From contig SHXZ01000006.1 of assembly GCA_009693045.1 (NCBI GenBank), positions 62,001 to 126,000 of the forward strand: a DNA stretch of 64,000 nucleotides, given 5' to 3'. The stretch comes from Dehalococcoidia bacterium (GTDB taxonomy: Bacteria > Chloroflexota > Dehalococcoidia > Lucifugimonadales > SHYT01). Below are positions 52,612-61,216 of the stretch, piece by piece. Made by a program: the position numbers and the translations under genes. The notes beneath the pieces were generated by a model, which was not told the DNA's origin, did no database searches, and saw only the letters and a list, made by a program, of their open reading frames with translations. Every line of letters starts with the position of its first letter. Positions within the stretch are counted from its first letter, which is position 1.

Positions 52612-54837
52612 TTAGGTTGAGGCCTGCATCGCCCGCTCCAGCCCGTTGTTCCACGCGTCCGCCGCGTCCGCGAGGGTCGTGTCCACCACGCCCGCGACGA
52701 CAAACCGCTCTCCGCCCACGACGCCCAGGCGCGCCAGCGGCACGCCCTCCTCCGCGGCCAGCCGTTCCAGAGCCGGCAGCGCCTCCGGCCCCACCGAGAC
52801 CACAATCCGCGACTGCGCCTCCCCGAACAGCGCTGCGTCCCACCGTCCCGAGACCGCGAACTCGCCACGGAACCCCAAGTTCCCCAGGATGGCGCTCTCT
52901 GCCAAAGTGACAAGAAGGCCCCCGTCGGAGCAGTCGTGCGCCGACGCAACAAGCCCCTCCGCGATGGCCCTCCGGCAGAGCCGTTGCACCCGCACCTCGC
53001 GGTCCAGGTCAATCGTCGGCTGCCCCGCCACCTGGCCGTGCATAAGCTCCAGGCACTCGCTCCCCGCCAGCGTCCTCGGGTCGCCCGCGACCTGCGCCGC
53101 GCCCAGCAGCGCCACCACGTCGCCCTCCCGCCGGAACGCCGCCGAGCAGCGCCGCTCCACGTTCTCCAGCAGCCCCAGCGCGCCCACCGTCGGCGTCGGG
53201 TACACCGCGCGGCCGTCAGTCTCGTTGTAAAGGCTCACGTTGCCGCTGATGACCGGCGCGCCCAGCGCCCGCGCCGCCGCCGCCATCCCCTTGATGCACT
53301 CCTCCATTTGGTAATAGACGTCGGGCCGCTCCGGGTTGCCGAAGTTCAGGCAGTCCGTGAGCGCGATGGGCTCCGCGCCCACGCACGCCAGGTTCCGGCA
53401 CGCCTCAGCGACTGCAATAGCACCACCGTGGTAAGGGTCAAGAAAAACGAGACGCCCGTTCCCGTCAATGCTCAGCGCCAGCCCGCGCGCCGTGCCCCAC
53501 AGACGCAGCACCGCCGCGTCCCCCGCGCCCGGCGCGATGGCCGTCGCGGTCTGCACCTGGTGGTCGTACTGCCGGTAGATGCTCCGGCGACTCGCGATGT
53601 TCGGTGACGCCAGCAGCCTCAGCAGCACCTCGCCCGCCGTCTCCCTCGGCAGCGGCAACGCGCCCAGGTCAACGCCCTGGAGCCGCGTCAGCTCCTTCGA
53701 CTTCACGCCCTTGAGCCGGTACTGCGGCGGGTCCATGAAAAACTGCACCGGCGCCGAGACGACGGTCGTCGCGCCGTCCACGATCTCCACCAGCCCCGTG
53801 TCCGTCACCTCGCCGATGGGGACAACCGTCAGGTCCCACTTCTCAAATACCCGCTTCACACCGTCTTCCTCGCCGCGCCGCACGATGACCAGCATCCGCT
53901 CTTGCGACTCCGACAGCATCACCTCGTACGGCGTCATACCCGTCTCGCGCCGCGGCACGCGCGACACGTCCACCCACACCCCACCGCCGCCGCGTCCGGC
54001 GCACTCCACCATGCAGCTCGTCAGGCCCGCCGCGCCCAGGTCCCCCATCCCCACGATGCTCTCGCCGCACGTCTCAATCGCCTCCAGACACGCCTCAATC
54101 AGCACCTTCTCCATGAACGGATTGCCCACCTGCACCGTTGACCGCAGCTCGCGATCCCCCTCAAACGTCCGCGACGCAAGCCCCGACGCGCCGTGGATGC
54201 CGTCGCGGCCCGTGTCCGCGCCCACCAGCAGTAGCGTGTTGCCCTTCCCGCTCGCCCGCGCGCGCACCATCTTGTCCTTGCGCAGTAGCCCCACACACAT
54301 CGCGTTCACCAGCGGGTTGCCGGAATACGACTCCGCGAAGTACACCTCGCCGCCTACGTCCGGCACGCCGATGCAGTTGCCGTACCACGAGATCCCGCCC
54401 ACGACGCCGCCGAACAGGTGCCGGTTGCGCGCGCTGGTGAGCGGGCCGAAGCGCAGCGAATTGAGCAGCGCGATGGGCCGCGCCCCCATCGTCAGGATGT
54501 CCCGCACGATGCCGCCAACGCCCGTCGCCGCGCCCTGCAGCGGCTCCACCGCCGACGGGTGGTTGTGCGACTCCACCTTCATCGCGACCGCCCACCCGTC
54601 GCCGATGTCCACCACACCCGCGTTCTCCTCGCCCGGCCGCACCAGCACCCTCGGCGACTCCGACGGGAACATGCCCAGCAGCGGCCGCGAGTGCTTGTAG
54701 CCGCAGTGCTCGCTCCACAGCGCGCCGAACATGCCGAGCTCCACGTTCGTGGGCTCGCGGCCAAGCTGCTCCACGATGCGCTCATACTCGGCGCGGCTCA
54801 GGGCGATCTCGTCCAGGACTTCCTTGGTGACGGGCAT
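52612..54837 (-). CDS. purL: Phosphoribosylformylglycinamidine synthase subunit PurL
   Basis: A 741-residue small-type PurL: LGREPTNVELGMFGALWSEH, CGYKHSRPLL, AMKVESHNHPSAVEPLQGAA, GVGGIVRDILTMGARPIALL, LVGADTGRDGIHGASGLASR, GDLGAAGLTSCMVECAGRGG and ISGNVSLYNETDGRAVYPTP are all diagnostic. It makes FGAM from FGAR in purine synthesis with PurQ and PurS, neither of which is adjacent. The start MPVTKEV at 54837 follows GTGAGGTTACGC; longer frames upstream are low-complexity. Confidence 0.97.
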   Translation of the reverse strand: MPVTKEVLDEIALSRAEYERIVEQLGREPTNVELGMFGALWSEHCGYKHSRPLLGMFPSESPRVLVRPGEENAGVVDIGDGWAVAMKVESHNHPSAVEPLQGAATGVGGIVRDILTMGARPIALLNSLRFGPLTSARNRHLFGGVVGGISWYGNCIGVPDVGGEVYFAESYSGNPLVNAMCVGLLRKDKMVRARASGKGNTLLLVGADTGRDGIHGASGLASRTFEGDRELRSTVQVGNPFMEKVLIEACLEAIETCGESIVGMGDLGAAGLTSCMVECAGRGGGGVWVDVSRVPRRETGMTPYEVMLSESQERMLVIVRRGEEDGVKRVFEKWDLTVVPIGEVTDTGLVEIVDGATTVVSAPVQFFMDPPQYRLKGVKSKELTRLQGVDLGALPLPRETAGEVLLRLLASPNIASRRSIYRQYDHQVQTATAIAPGAGDAAVLRLWGTARGLALSIDGNGRLVFLDPYHGGAIAVAEACRNLACVGAEPIALTDCLNFGNPERPDVYYQMEECIKGMAAAARALGAPVISGNVSLYNETDGRAVYPTPTVGALGLLENVERRCSAAFRREGDVVALLGAAQVAGDPRTLAGSECLELMHGQVAGQPTIDLDREVRVQRLCRRAIAEGLVASAHDCSDGGLLVTLAESAILGNLGFRGEFAVSGRWDAALFGEAQSRIVVSVGPEALPALERLAAEEGVPLARLGVVGGERFVVAGVVDTTLADAADAWNNGLERAMQAST

Positions 54838-55301
54838 GCGTAACCTCACCATCACAGGCGTTCGGACTTGTGCTCCGTTGCGTGGCACATCCATGATACC
54901 TGGCCAGACGGCTGCGGCCAACCGCTCACGCTGGTGCGGAGCTGCACTCGACGTACCGTGGAGCGGGGGCGGCGTGCCCCGCCCTCCACCCCGCGCCGGT
55001 GCCTGCCGCCGCGCCTCCCAACCACCCCCAATCTCGCCGGCCGCCACCCCCGCTCCTCAAGTCCAAGGCCAAGGGTGATGGTCCCTTTGCCCGTGTCGGA
55101 ATCAAGAAGCAGTCCGGCGTCAGCCGCTCCAGAATGGTGCGGCATCGGTGACTTTGGCGAGTAAGGTAACATGAGGAGCGCTGGGAGGACTTCTTTCCGG
55201 CAGGAATCAACCAAACCTTCCGCATCCGGTGTTTGAGGATTCGGCTCATTCCGGGGCGGCAGAGCCATCCGGCGCCGGGAACACAATCGGGAGTCAAAAC
55301 G
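54838..55301. other. 464-bp gap between purL and the Smr gene
   Basis: It holds the divergent promoters. TTTGGCGAGTAAGGTA at about 55150-55165 recurs as TTTGACGAGTAGGGTA at about 55751-55766 before the Gfo/Idh gene, a repeated promoter-like block. A minus-strand stretch near 55050-55125 translates as GLLLDSDTGKGTITLGLGLE but has no credible gene around it. Confidence 0.4.
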
Positions 55302-55739
55302 ATGAATCTAGACCTGCACGGCAAGACTTGGACCGAAGCCCAAGCTGATTTCATAGAAGTCTACAACAAGATCCTTGGTCAGTCTCATCGCGAGACTCTG
55401 GATGTTGTCCACGGCTACGGTTCCACCGGGCAAGGCGGAGTGATCCGCGGGCGGCTCCGTGCATACTTGGACCGCTACCCCCACTACCTCACCTACAAGA
55501 CTGGCGAGGACGTTGACGGCAACCCAGGCCACACCATTGTCACTCCCGTGAAGCGATTCCCTGCCTTAGACGACCAACTCGGTGAAGAAGTATGGAATTA
55601 CTGCTCGGAGCCCCGGACCATGAGCAAGATCATGGGGAAGTTCCGCAAGCACGGCGACCCGACAGTACAGCGTGCGGTCGACAAACTGGTGTCGCAGCAC
55701 AGACTCCTCCGAATGTCGGACAAAGTCTCGCGTCCATAG
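55302..55739 (+). CDS. Smr-domain protein
   Basis: 145 residues: MNLDLHGKTWTEAQADFIEV (LDLHG motif) and TLDVVHGYGSTGQGGVIRGR (HGxGxG...LR), the Smr nuclease signature usually found at the C terminus of MutS2. The C-terminal third (EEVWNYCSEPRTMSKIMGKF; PTVQRAVDKLVSQHRLLRMS) looks like a small winged helix. ATG 55302 is preceded by a weak GGGAGTCAAAACG. It may nick RNA or DNA in translation-quality control or recombination suppression; the role is inferred from the family. Confidence 0.8.
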   Translation: MNLDLHGKTWTEAQADFIEVYNKILGQSHRETLDVVHGYGSTGQGGVIRGRLRAYLDRYPHYLTYKTGEDVDGNPGHTIVTPVKRFPALDDQLGEEVWNYCSEPRTMSKIMGKFRKHGDPTVQRAVDKLVSQHRLLRMSDKVSRP

Positions 55740-55913
55740 GTCAGGTGGCTTTGACGAGTAGGGTACAATGACAAGCGCACCGAAAGGACTGGGTTGGGGC
55801 GCCACGCTTCGCGCCTCGGCAGCCCACCAAAGCTGCGACCCCCATTGAGTCTGAGGGCGTTCGAGGGGCATCAGTCAGAAACTCAGCAAAACAGAGAGGA
55901 AAGAGGGGGACTC

Positions 55914-57047
55914 ATGGAACAGCGCAAGCTGCGCGTGGGCATCATCGGCGCCAACGTCAACTACGGGTGGGGATCGCGCGCCCACATTCCAGCCCTCCAG
56001 GCGCTGCCCCAATTCCAAGTGGTGGCGGTCTGCACCCAACACCAGGAGACCGCACAGGAGACCGCCCGCAAGTTCAACATCCCTCTGGCGTTCTCCAACG
56101 TGGAGGAGCTTGTTAACCACCCAGACGTGGACATCGTGGATGTCTGTGTCCGCCTGCCGGCTCACCACCAGATCGTGATGGCGGCGTTGCGGGCAGGCAA
56201 ACACGTCTTCTGCGAGTGGCCACTCGGCGTCAACACCGACGAGGCCAAGGAGATGGCGGAGTTGGCTACCGCCAAGCAAGTCCGCACCATGATCGGCCTC
56301 CAGCGGCGTGGCTCCCCCGGCTTCAACCAGCTCCGGTCCCTGGTCGCGGATGGCTACGTGGGCAAGGTGTTGTCCTGCACGCTGACCTCGTCTTCGGCCG
56401 GATTCATGTGGCGGCAACCCAGCCTCACATGGACGGTCGACAAAAGCAAAGGCGCCAGCACGCTGAGCATTGGGGCAGGGCACTCCCTGGATGCGCTTAA
56501 CTACTGCCTCGGGGATTTCCAGGAAGTCGCCGCTAGGGTCTCCACGCAGGTTACTCGGACCACTCCGGCGGCGCCGGGCGAGAGCGTGGATATCACTTCG
56601 CCGGACAACGTGATCGTGAGCGGCGTCCTGGAAGGGGGAGCAGTCGCCTCCGTCCATATCGCCAGCGTCATGCACCACGGCGCCGGGTTCCGCCTGGAGG
56701 TGTACGGCACCGAGGGCACACTGGTGGCGACCTCGACCGGCCCGCAGGACATCGTGTTGACAGGCGGCCGTGGTGGGGACAAGGCTCTTCAGGTGATTCC
56801 CATCTCCAGCGCCCACACCTGGGTGCCCGCCGGTGTGCCGCAGGGGCCGCCCCTTAGCGTCGGGCAGATGTTTGCACACTTTGGCGATGCCATCCTCACC
56901 GGCAAGCGCGTTGAGGCCGACTTCAACCACGCCGTGCGGCTTCACCAACTGCTCGACGCCATCCAGGCGTCCTCAAACACCGGCGAGAAGCAGACCGTTC
57001 CGCACGGGTTTGGAACACAAGCGACGACGAGCATGCGAAGGCGGTGA
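55914..57047 (+). CDS. Gfo/Idh/MocA-family oxidoreductase
   Basis: 377 residues: KLRVGIIGANVNYGWGSRAH (Rossmann), VVAVCTQHQETAQETARKFN, DIVDVCVRLPAHHQIVMAAL and GKHVFCEWPLGVNTDEAKEM, where EWP replaces the commoner EKP active-site motif. The C-terminal domain contains STLSIGAGHSLDALNYCLGD and VVASVHIASVMHHGAGFRLE-like strands. ATG 55914 follows GAGGGGGACTC. It is probably an NAD(P)-dependent sugar or cyclitol dehydrogenase. The lysine normally in EKP is missing here, so hydride transfer may differ. The GlcG-like gene follows after 88 bp. Confidence 0.88.
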   Translation: MEQRKLRVGIIGANVNYGWGSRAHIPALQALPQFQVVAVCTQHQETAQETARKFNIPLAFSNVEELVNHPDVDIVDVCVRLPAHHQIVMAALRAGKHVFCEWPLGVNTDEAKEMAELATAKQVRTMIGLQRRGSPGFNQLRSLVADGYVGKVLSCTLTSSSAGFMWRQPSLTWTVDKSKGASTLSIGAGHSLDALNYCLGDFQEVAARVSTQVTRTTPAAPGESVDITSPDNVIVSGVLEGGAVASVHIASVMHHGAGFRLEVYGTEGTLVATSTGPQDIVLTGGRGGDKALQVIPISSAHTWVPAGVPQGPPLSVGQMFAHFGDAILTGKRVEADFNHAVRLHQLLDAIQASSNTGEKQTVPHGFGTQATTSMRRR

Positions 57048-57135
57048 TCTGGCGATCCAGCATAGAAGTTGGTGAACGGTTTGCGCGGTTGTCACCAGGC
57101 GAAGAGTCTTCGGACCAAACGAATAAGGAGTGCAC

Positions 57136-57552
57136 ATGACGACTTTTGGGCGGACACATCTTACCCTCGCTGCGGCACGCAACGCCATCCAGGCAATGCT
57201 GGATGGCGCGGCAAAGGGAACACGTCCGGTGGCAATGGCGGTGGTGGATGAGCTCGGCGGGCTGATTGCCTACGCCTGCATGGACGGCACGCGGCCCACC
57301 CCACGCCGAATCGCCGTGAGCAAAGCGTACACCGCTGCCCGATCGGGGACCGACAGCCATGCCTTCGCCGAGCGGCTGAAGAGCCAGGGCATGAGTGTCG
57401 GTGACTTGGGAGACCCGGGAATGGTCGGCGTCCGCGGCGGAGTCGTCATTGTGAAGGACGGCGTTGTCCTGGGCGGCATCGGTGTGAGTGGTCTGGCAGC
57501 TGAAGAAGACGAGGCCCTCTGCCGCGTTGGCCTCAGCGCAATGAAGCTGTAG
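57136..57552 (+). CDS. GlcG/HbpS-family haem-binding-like protein
   Basis: A 138-residue protein of the Haem_degrading (GlcG) fold: LTLAAARNAIQAMLDGAAKG, PVAMAVVDELGGLIAYACMD, AVSKAYTAARSGTDSHAFAE and VRGGVVIVKDGVVLGGIGVS with GLAAEEDEALCRVGL. ATG 57136 follows AAGGAGTGCAC. Family members bind haem or act with glycolate or corrinoid enzymes. Downstream of the Gfo/Idh gene in the same direction, it may be co-transcribed. The exact role is unknown. Confidence 0.88.
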   Translation: MTTFGRTHLTLAAARNAIQAMLDGAAKGTRPVAMAVVDELGGLIAYACMDGTRPTPRRIAVSKAYTAARSGTDSHAFAERLKSQGMSVGDLGDPGMVGVRGGVVIVKDGVVLGGIGVSGLAAEEDEALCRVGLSAMKL

Positions 57553-57819
57553 CCACGACGCCGGCGACTGTGCTTCTTGGGGCGCCTACAGGGCAAGCCC
57601 CTGGCGTGCGCTTGCCCGCCGAGCCCGTAAAGGCGGGCCCAATGATCAAATCAACCAACATCATGAGGGCCACTATTGCAACGCACAAGACAGCTGTGAC
57701 TGCAACGTGGTATACTACACACGTGGTGCGACCCGTTCTCCTTATTACGCGCAACGTAAGTGTAGGTTCCCTACATCGGTGACCGGCATTCACCAACACT
57801 GGATGAAAGGAGGTCATCG

Positions 57820-58134
57820 ATGGCTTTTGAGGACAAGACCATTACCTGCCGGGATTGTGGACAAGCGTTCACATTCACGGTGAGCGAGCAGGAGTTCTTT
57901 CAGCAAAAGGGCTACACGAACGAGCCCCAGCGCTGCACCACCTGCCGCAGCGCCCGACGCAGTTCGGGCACTGGTGGCGGCTCCAGCTACAGCTCGGGTC
58001 CGCGGCAGATGTTCACTGCGGTTTGCGCCCAGTGCGGCAAGCCGGCACAGGTCCCGTTTCAACCACGTGGGGACAGGCCCGTGTATTGCAGCGATTGCTT
58101 TAGCAAGCAGTCCGGTCAAGGTTCCCGCCGGTAA
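57820..58134 (+). CDS. Zinc-ribbon protein with paired CxxC motifs
   Basis: A 104-residue protein: TITCRDCGQAFTFTVSEQEF, YTNEPQRCTTCRSARR, FTAVCAQCGKPAQVPFQPRG and PVYCSDCFSKQSGQG, four CxxC pairs forming two zinc ribbons of the CxxC-x17-CxxC class. ATG 57820 follows AAAGGAGGTCATCG, a very strong ribosome-binding site. It is a small, probably highly expressed nucleic-acid- or ribosome-associated protein. The rpsU gene follows after a large hairpin. Confidence 0.88.
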   Translation: MAFEDKTITCRDCGQAFTFTVSEQEFFQQKGYTNEPQRCTTCRSARRSSGTGGGSSYSSGPRQMFTAVCAQCGKPAQVPFQPRGDRPVYCSDCFSKQSGQGSRR

Positions 58135-58143
58135 CGAGCACAG

Positions 58144-58199
58144 CATGCAAAGAGCGCTCTCTGGGCGGACTGTCCCAGTTAAAGAGCGCTCTTTGCATG
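58144..58199 (+). promoter_or_regulatory. 17-bp inverted repeat with inner stem upstream of rpsU
   Basis: CATGCAAAGAGCGCTCT (58144-58160) pairs perfectly with 58183-58199. Inside, CTGGG and CCCAG form a second stem around CGGACTGT. There is no T-run, and rpsU starts 67 bp later. It could be a terminator-like attenuator, an mRNA stabiliser of the zinc-ribbon gene, or a protein site. Confidence 0.7.
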
Positions 58200-58265
58200 T
58201 CGCTTCCCCGTATCGCGGAAAACGTTACACCGCGGGGTTTCCTGAGTGCTCTCCAAGGAGTGAAG

Positions 58266-58469
58266 ATGTCCTATGTTGCCTTGCGCGATGGTGAAACAAT
58301 TGACGGCCTGATCGCGCGTTTCCGCACAGCGGTGCTGCGCGCGGGGATTCTTACTGACGACAGAGACCACCGGTTTTTCCAATCAAAAGGCCAGAAGGCT
58401 CGCATGGCAGTCCGGCGTGGGATCAAGCGTGCAGCAAAACGGCAGCGGACGCAGCGCGCCAGAGAATGA
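58266..58469 (+). CDS. rpsU: Small ribosomal subunit protein bS21
   Basis: A 67-residue basic protein: MSYVALRDGETIDGLIARFR, LRAGILTDDRDHRFFQSKGQ, ARMAVRRGIKRAAKRQR. The length and pattern match bS21, which helps the ribosome select initiation sites. ATG 58266 follows CCAAGGAGTGAAG; an upstream frame start is rejected. A strong hairpin precedes it. Confidence 0.93.
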   Translation: MSYVALRDGETIDGLIARFRTAVLRAGILTDDRDHRFFQSKGQKARMAVRRGIKRAAKRQRTQRARE

Positions 58470-58745
58470 TCTTGTATGACCCACACGCATGCCGATGTGC
58501 TTATCCTGTGCACACGGAGATAGCTGCGGGTCACTTTGCGAGATCTTTGGGCTTGCGGCGCCACGTAGCCCATCTGCGGCGGCGCGCCGAAGACCGCCAC
58601 AATGTAAGCAGCGAGCTTGTGCCAACCCGACGCCGCGAGTAAAGTCGTGGGAATCGCCGTCACGCCTCGGAGAACCGAGGACCGCAAAGCCGGTTCGCCG
58701 CATCAGCATCGCCCAAGGCCACCGCAATGAGCAAGGGAGGAAACG

Positions 58746-59705
58746 TTGGTCCGCATCTTTGACGTCCACGTCCACTACCCCGGCGGGTTCGGTCCTATGG
58801 GCCGCCAGGAGCCGGAGCAGACCCCCCAGGAGCGAGTGGACGACCTCGCCGAAAGGCTCCGTGAGGCGGGCGTCGTCAAGGCATGCCTCCTCTCCGGCGC
58901 CCGGTTCGCCGGCATGGGCCCCACCCACGAGGAGGCCATCAAGACGATGGAGCCCCACCGCGACCTGTTCATTCCCGTCGCCGTCGTGGACCCGGGGACG
59001 CACACGGGGCCGGACATCCAGCGCTTCCACGACCTGGGCTACCGCGGGCTCAAGATCATCGGCACCGCCAAGGACTACGACGACGAAAGCTTCTACCCGG
59101 TCTACGAAAAAGCCGAAGAGCTGGCGATGCCGATCCTCTTCCACATGGGCGTCCTCGGCGGCGGCGTGGACTACGCCCGCACGCACCCCCGGCGCGACCC
59201 CCAGGCCGCCGCGACGTTTCAGATGATGATGGATCGGCTGAACAACCCGCCGGAACCCGGCTCGCCGGGCGCGTTCTTCGGCAGGCGCCGAAACGTGGGC
59301 GCTATCAGGATGCGGCCGTTCCACCTGGACACCATCGCGGCAAACTTCCCCAAGCTGCGGCTCATCGGCGCGCACCTGGGCGGCACCGGCAACTACGACG
59401 AGTCCTCCTCCGTGGCGCGCTGGCGGAACTTCGTCTTCTTCGACCTCTCCGGCGGCGAGGTCATTGAGCGCCACGCCATGGAGCGCGGCTACATCGGTCG
59501 CGAGATCGGCGTCGAGAAGCTGATCTGGGGCTCTGACTGCCGCCCTGATGAGATCCACACCCACGTCCGCCGCTTTGAGACCATGTTTGCGATGCTGAAC
59601 CTCACTCCCGAGGAGCAGGAACGCATCTGGTACCGCAACGCCGCCGAGATCTACGGCTACGAGCAGCCTGTCTTCGCTGGCCCCGGCCACCCGCACGGGG
59701 AGTAG
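58746..59705 (+). CDS. Amidohydrolase 2 family protein
   Basis: A 319-residue metal-dependent hydrolase: RIFDVHVHYPGGFGPM (HxH-type motif), DLFIPVAVVDPGTHTGPDIQ, GLKIIGTAKDYDDESFYPVY, LAMPILFHMGVLGGGVDYAR (His), LRLIGAHLGGTGNYDESSSV (His) and KLIWGSDCRPDEIHTHVRRF (Asp). The TTG start at 58746 is supported by GGGAGGAAACG. Family members decarboxylate or hydrolyse aromatic or lactone substrates. The gene is monocistronic as far as seen, and the substrate is unknown. Confidence 0.87.
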   Translation: MVRIFDVHVHYPGGFGPMGRQEPEQTPQERVDDLAERLREAGVVKACLLSGARFAGMGPTHEEAIKTMEPHRDLFIPVAVVDPGTHTGPDIQRFHDLGYRGLKIIGTAKDYDDESFYPVYEKAEELAMPILFHMGVLGGGVDYARTHPRRDPQAAATFQMMMDRLNNPPEPGSPGAFFGRRRNVGAIRMRPFHLDTIAANFPKLRLIGAHLGGTGNYDESSSVARWRNFVFFDLSGGEVIERHAMERGYIGREIGVEKLIWGSDCRPDEIHTHVRRFETMFAMLNLTPEEQERIWYRNAAEIYGYEQPVFAGPGHPHGE

Positions 59706-60060
59706 GCGGGAGGTTATACCAACTCTGCCTGACGATGTCACACACAGCCTTCGCCAGGACGCCCCCTGTCATTCTGAGAGCGCGTGAAGCAATGCCGGGA
59801 ATTCGTCGATCCAAGCAGCGGAGCCGTTTTGCAGCTAACCCTCTCCATATGGATGGAGAGGGTTAGGGTGAGGCGGGCGGGGTAGCGGGGAAGTCCTCTC
59901 TGGTACGTCGTCCGATGCAAAGAAACACCCTCACAACCCATTTCTTCACAACCTCTGAGCCGGAGCGCACCGTAGGCGAAGAATCCGGCGAGGGGATCGT
60001 CACCCTAGCAGCAGGATTGTGAACTTGTTCGCGACCTTTTTACGACGAGTCAGTGTCACC
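59706..60060. repeat. 355-bp gap with repeat fragments
   Basis: ATACCAACTCTG at about 59717 is a solitary end of the ATACCA repeat family. CTGTCATTCTGAGAGCG near 59767 is repeat core, and CCCTCTCCAT/ATGGAGAGGG near 59840-59863 followed by TTAGGGTGAGG is a hairpin repeat. No gene is seen. Confidence 0.65.
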
Positions 60061-60684
60061 TCAATTGCCCAACCACCCAATCATGTTCAGCCCGCGCGCA
60101 AGCTCATACGTGATGAGCGGCGTCGTCAGCGTCACGTCCTGGCTTACAACAATCAGGTAGCCCTTGCCCCGTTCCAGCGTCGTCAAGTCGCTCAGGCTGA
60201 CCGCCCGGGCCTCGTACGCTCTCCACCGCTGTGCGGCGCTGTCGTAGTGCCACACCCGCTCCAACGCCTGCGCGATGGGCGCCAGCGCCACCGCTATCGG
60301 AACGGACGCGGACACCAGTAGCGTCGCGGGCGCTGAAGACACCACCTCCGTCAGGTTCAGGTTCGTGGCCGCGAACGGCGAGAAGGGGAAGCTCTCAAGC
60401 GCCGAAACGTTCCCAACCCTGAACGTGACCGCGATCCCCAGGTACACCCCCGGAGTCGGCTCCTGGACCCGGAGGACATACGTCTCGCCGGACACGGTCG
60501 TGGTGGCCACGGCTGCCCCGTTGACGAGCGCCTGCACGGACGTGCCGTCCGGAGCAGCGGTCCCGCTCCGCGTCACGGAGCCCCAGAACACGTGCGGCGC
60601 AGGCAGCGTCTGCGCAGCCATCGCCGCGGGAAGAAAGCCCACGAGGAGCAAGGCCACAGTCAAGACCAAACCAAGAGCCTTCAT
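60061..60684 (-). CDS. Secreted protein of unknown function
   Basis: 207 residues with a clear signal peptide (MKALGLVLTVALLLVGFLPA then AMAAQ; cleavage after AMA). The mature part shows WGSVTRSGTAAPDGTSVQAL, GETYVLRVQEPTPGVYLGIA, an Ig-like or carboxypeptidase-regulatory beta pattern, then a bare helix ALAPIAQALERVWHYDSAAQ and a C-terminal ARGLNMIGWLGN. The start at 60684 is chosen over 60702 for the better signal peptide. It is exported and possibly a cell-envelope beta-sandwich protein. No partner is adjacent. Confidence 0.75.
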   Translation of the reverse strand: MKALGLVLTVALLLVGFLPAAMAAQTLPAPHVFWGSVTRSGTAAPDGTSVQALVNGAAVATTTVSGETYVLRVQEPTPGVYLGIAVTFRVGNVSALESFPFSPFAATNLNLTEVVSSAPATLLVSASVPIAVALAPIAQALERVWHYDSAAQRWRAYEARAVSLSDLTTLERGKGYLIVVSQDVTLTTPLITYELARGLNMIGWLGN

Positions 60685-60738
60685 GTTCCCCTCCTTGACC
60701 ACGCAAGACGCCGATCACACTCTTGCAATACGGAAGTA

Positions 60739-60899
60739 ATACCAACTCTGCTACAAGGTGGCAGGATGCTCCTGATTCGCGATACCTCACCCCATGTGCC
60801 TGCCTCATTAGGTGAGAGCCAGCGCCCCTCTCCATACTATGGAGAGGGGAAGGGGTGAGGTTAGAACCCTTACCTGCCACCTCAACGCAGGACTGATAT
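60739..60899. repeat. 161-bp MITE-like element upstream of the toxin-antitoxin genes
   Basis: The left end ATACCAACTCTGCTACAAGG...GGTGGCAGG and the right end read inward ATATCAGTCCTGCGTTGAGG...TGGCAGG match imperfectly over about 27 bp. The interior contains a CCCCTCTCCATA/TATGGAGAGGGG hairpin. The ATACCAACTCTG end links it to the repeat family at 12341. Confidence 0.65.
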
Positions 60900-60917
60900 T
60901 ATGTCCTTACAGTAAGG
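60897..60917 (+). promoter_or_regulatory. Putative -10 box and operator of the antitoxin gene
   Basis: TATTAT at 60897-60902 is contributed partly by the end of the MITE-like element. CCTTAC-A-GTAAGG, a perfect palindrome at 60905-60917, lies just downstream, and GTAAG repeats once more. This fits autoregulation by an AbrB-like antitoxin but is inferred. Confidence 0.45.
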
Positions 60918-60934
60918 AAGTAAGCGGCGCGACC

Positions 60935-61216
60935 ATGACGACTACTCGCATTGGGCCCAAGCACCAGATTACCATCCCGCAGCAAGCCTTCAAGAAACTG
61001 GACCTCAAAGTCGGCGACTTCTTTGAGGTCCAGGTGAGGGGCAACACGCTCCACCTTGTCCCGTAGCGGCTTGTGCCCGCGGACCAGACCTGGTTCTGGA
61101 GCAAGGAATGGCGGGAAAAGGAACGCAAGGCAGACGAAGCCATCGGCCGTGGCGAGATCCCCCGGCCGTTCGCTTCCGCCGACGAGCTGGTCCGGCACCT
61201 TCGCGCCCAGCGATGA
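60935..61216 (+). pseudogene. AbrB/MazE-like antitoxin with internal amber codon
   Basis: MTTTRIGPKHQITIPQQAFK and KLDLKVGDFFEVQVRGNTLH are the AbrB SpoVT swapped-hairpin domain. After HLVP comes TAG (61064-61066), and the same frame then continues RLVPADQTWFWSKEWREKER, KADEAIGRGEIPRPF and SADELVRHLRAQR, the toxin-binding tail typical of this family. So one stop (probably CAG to TAG) cuts a 93-residue antitoxin to 43 residues. The true stop overlaps the toxin ATG (ATGA). Confidence 0.8.

Noticed and set aside
55050-55126. P-loop-like minus-strand segment resembling a cobalamin adenosyltransferase start
   Set aside because: The match is a single degenerate stretch without a start codon or downstream domain.
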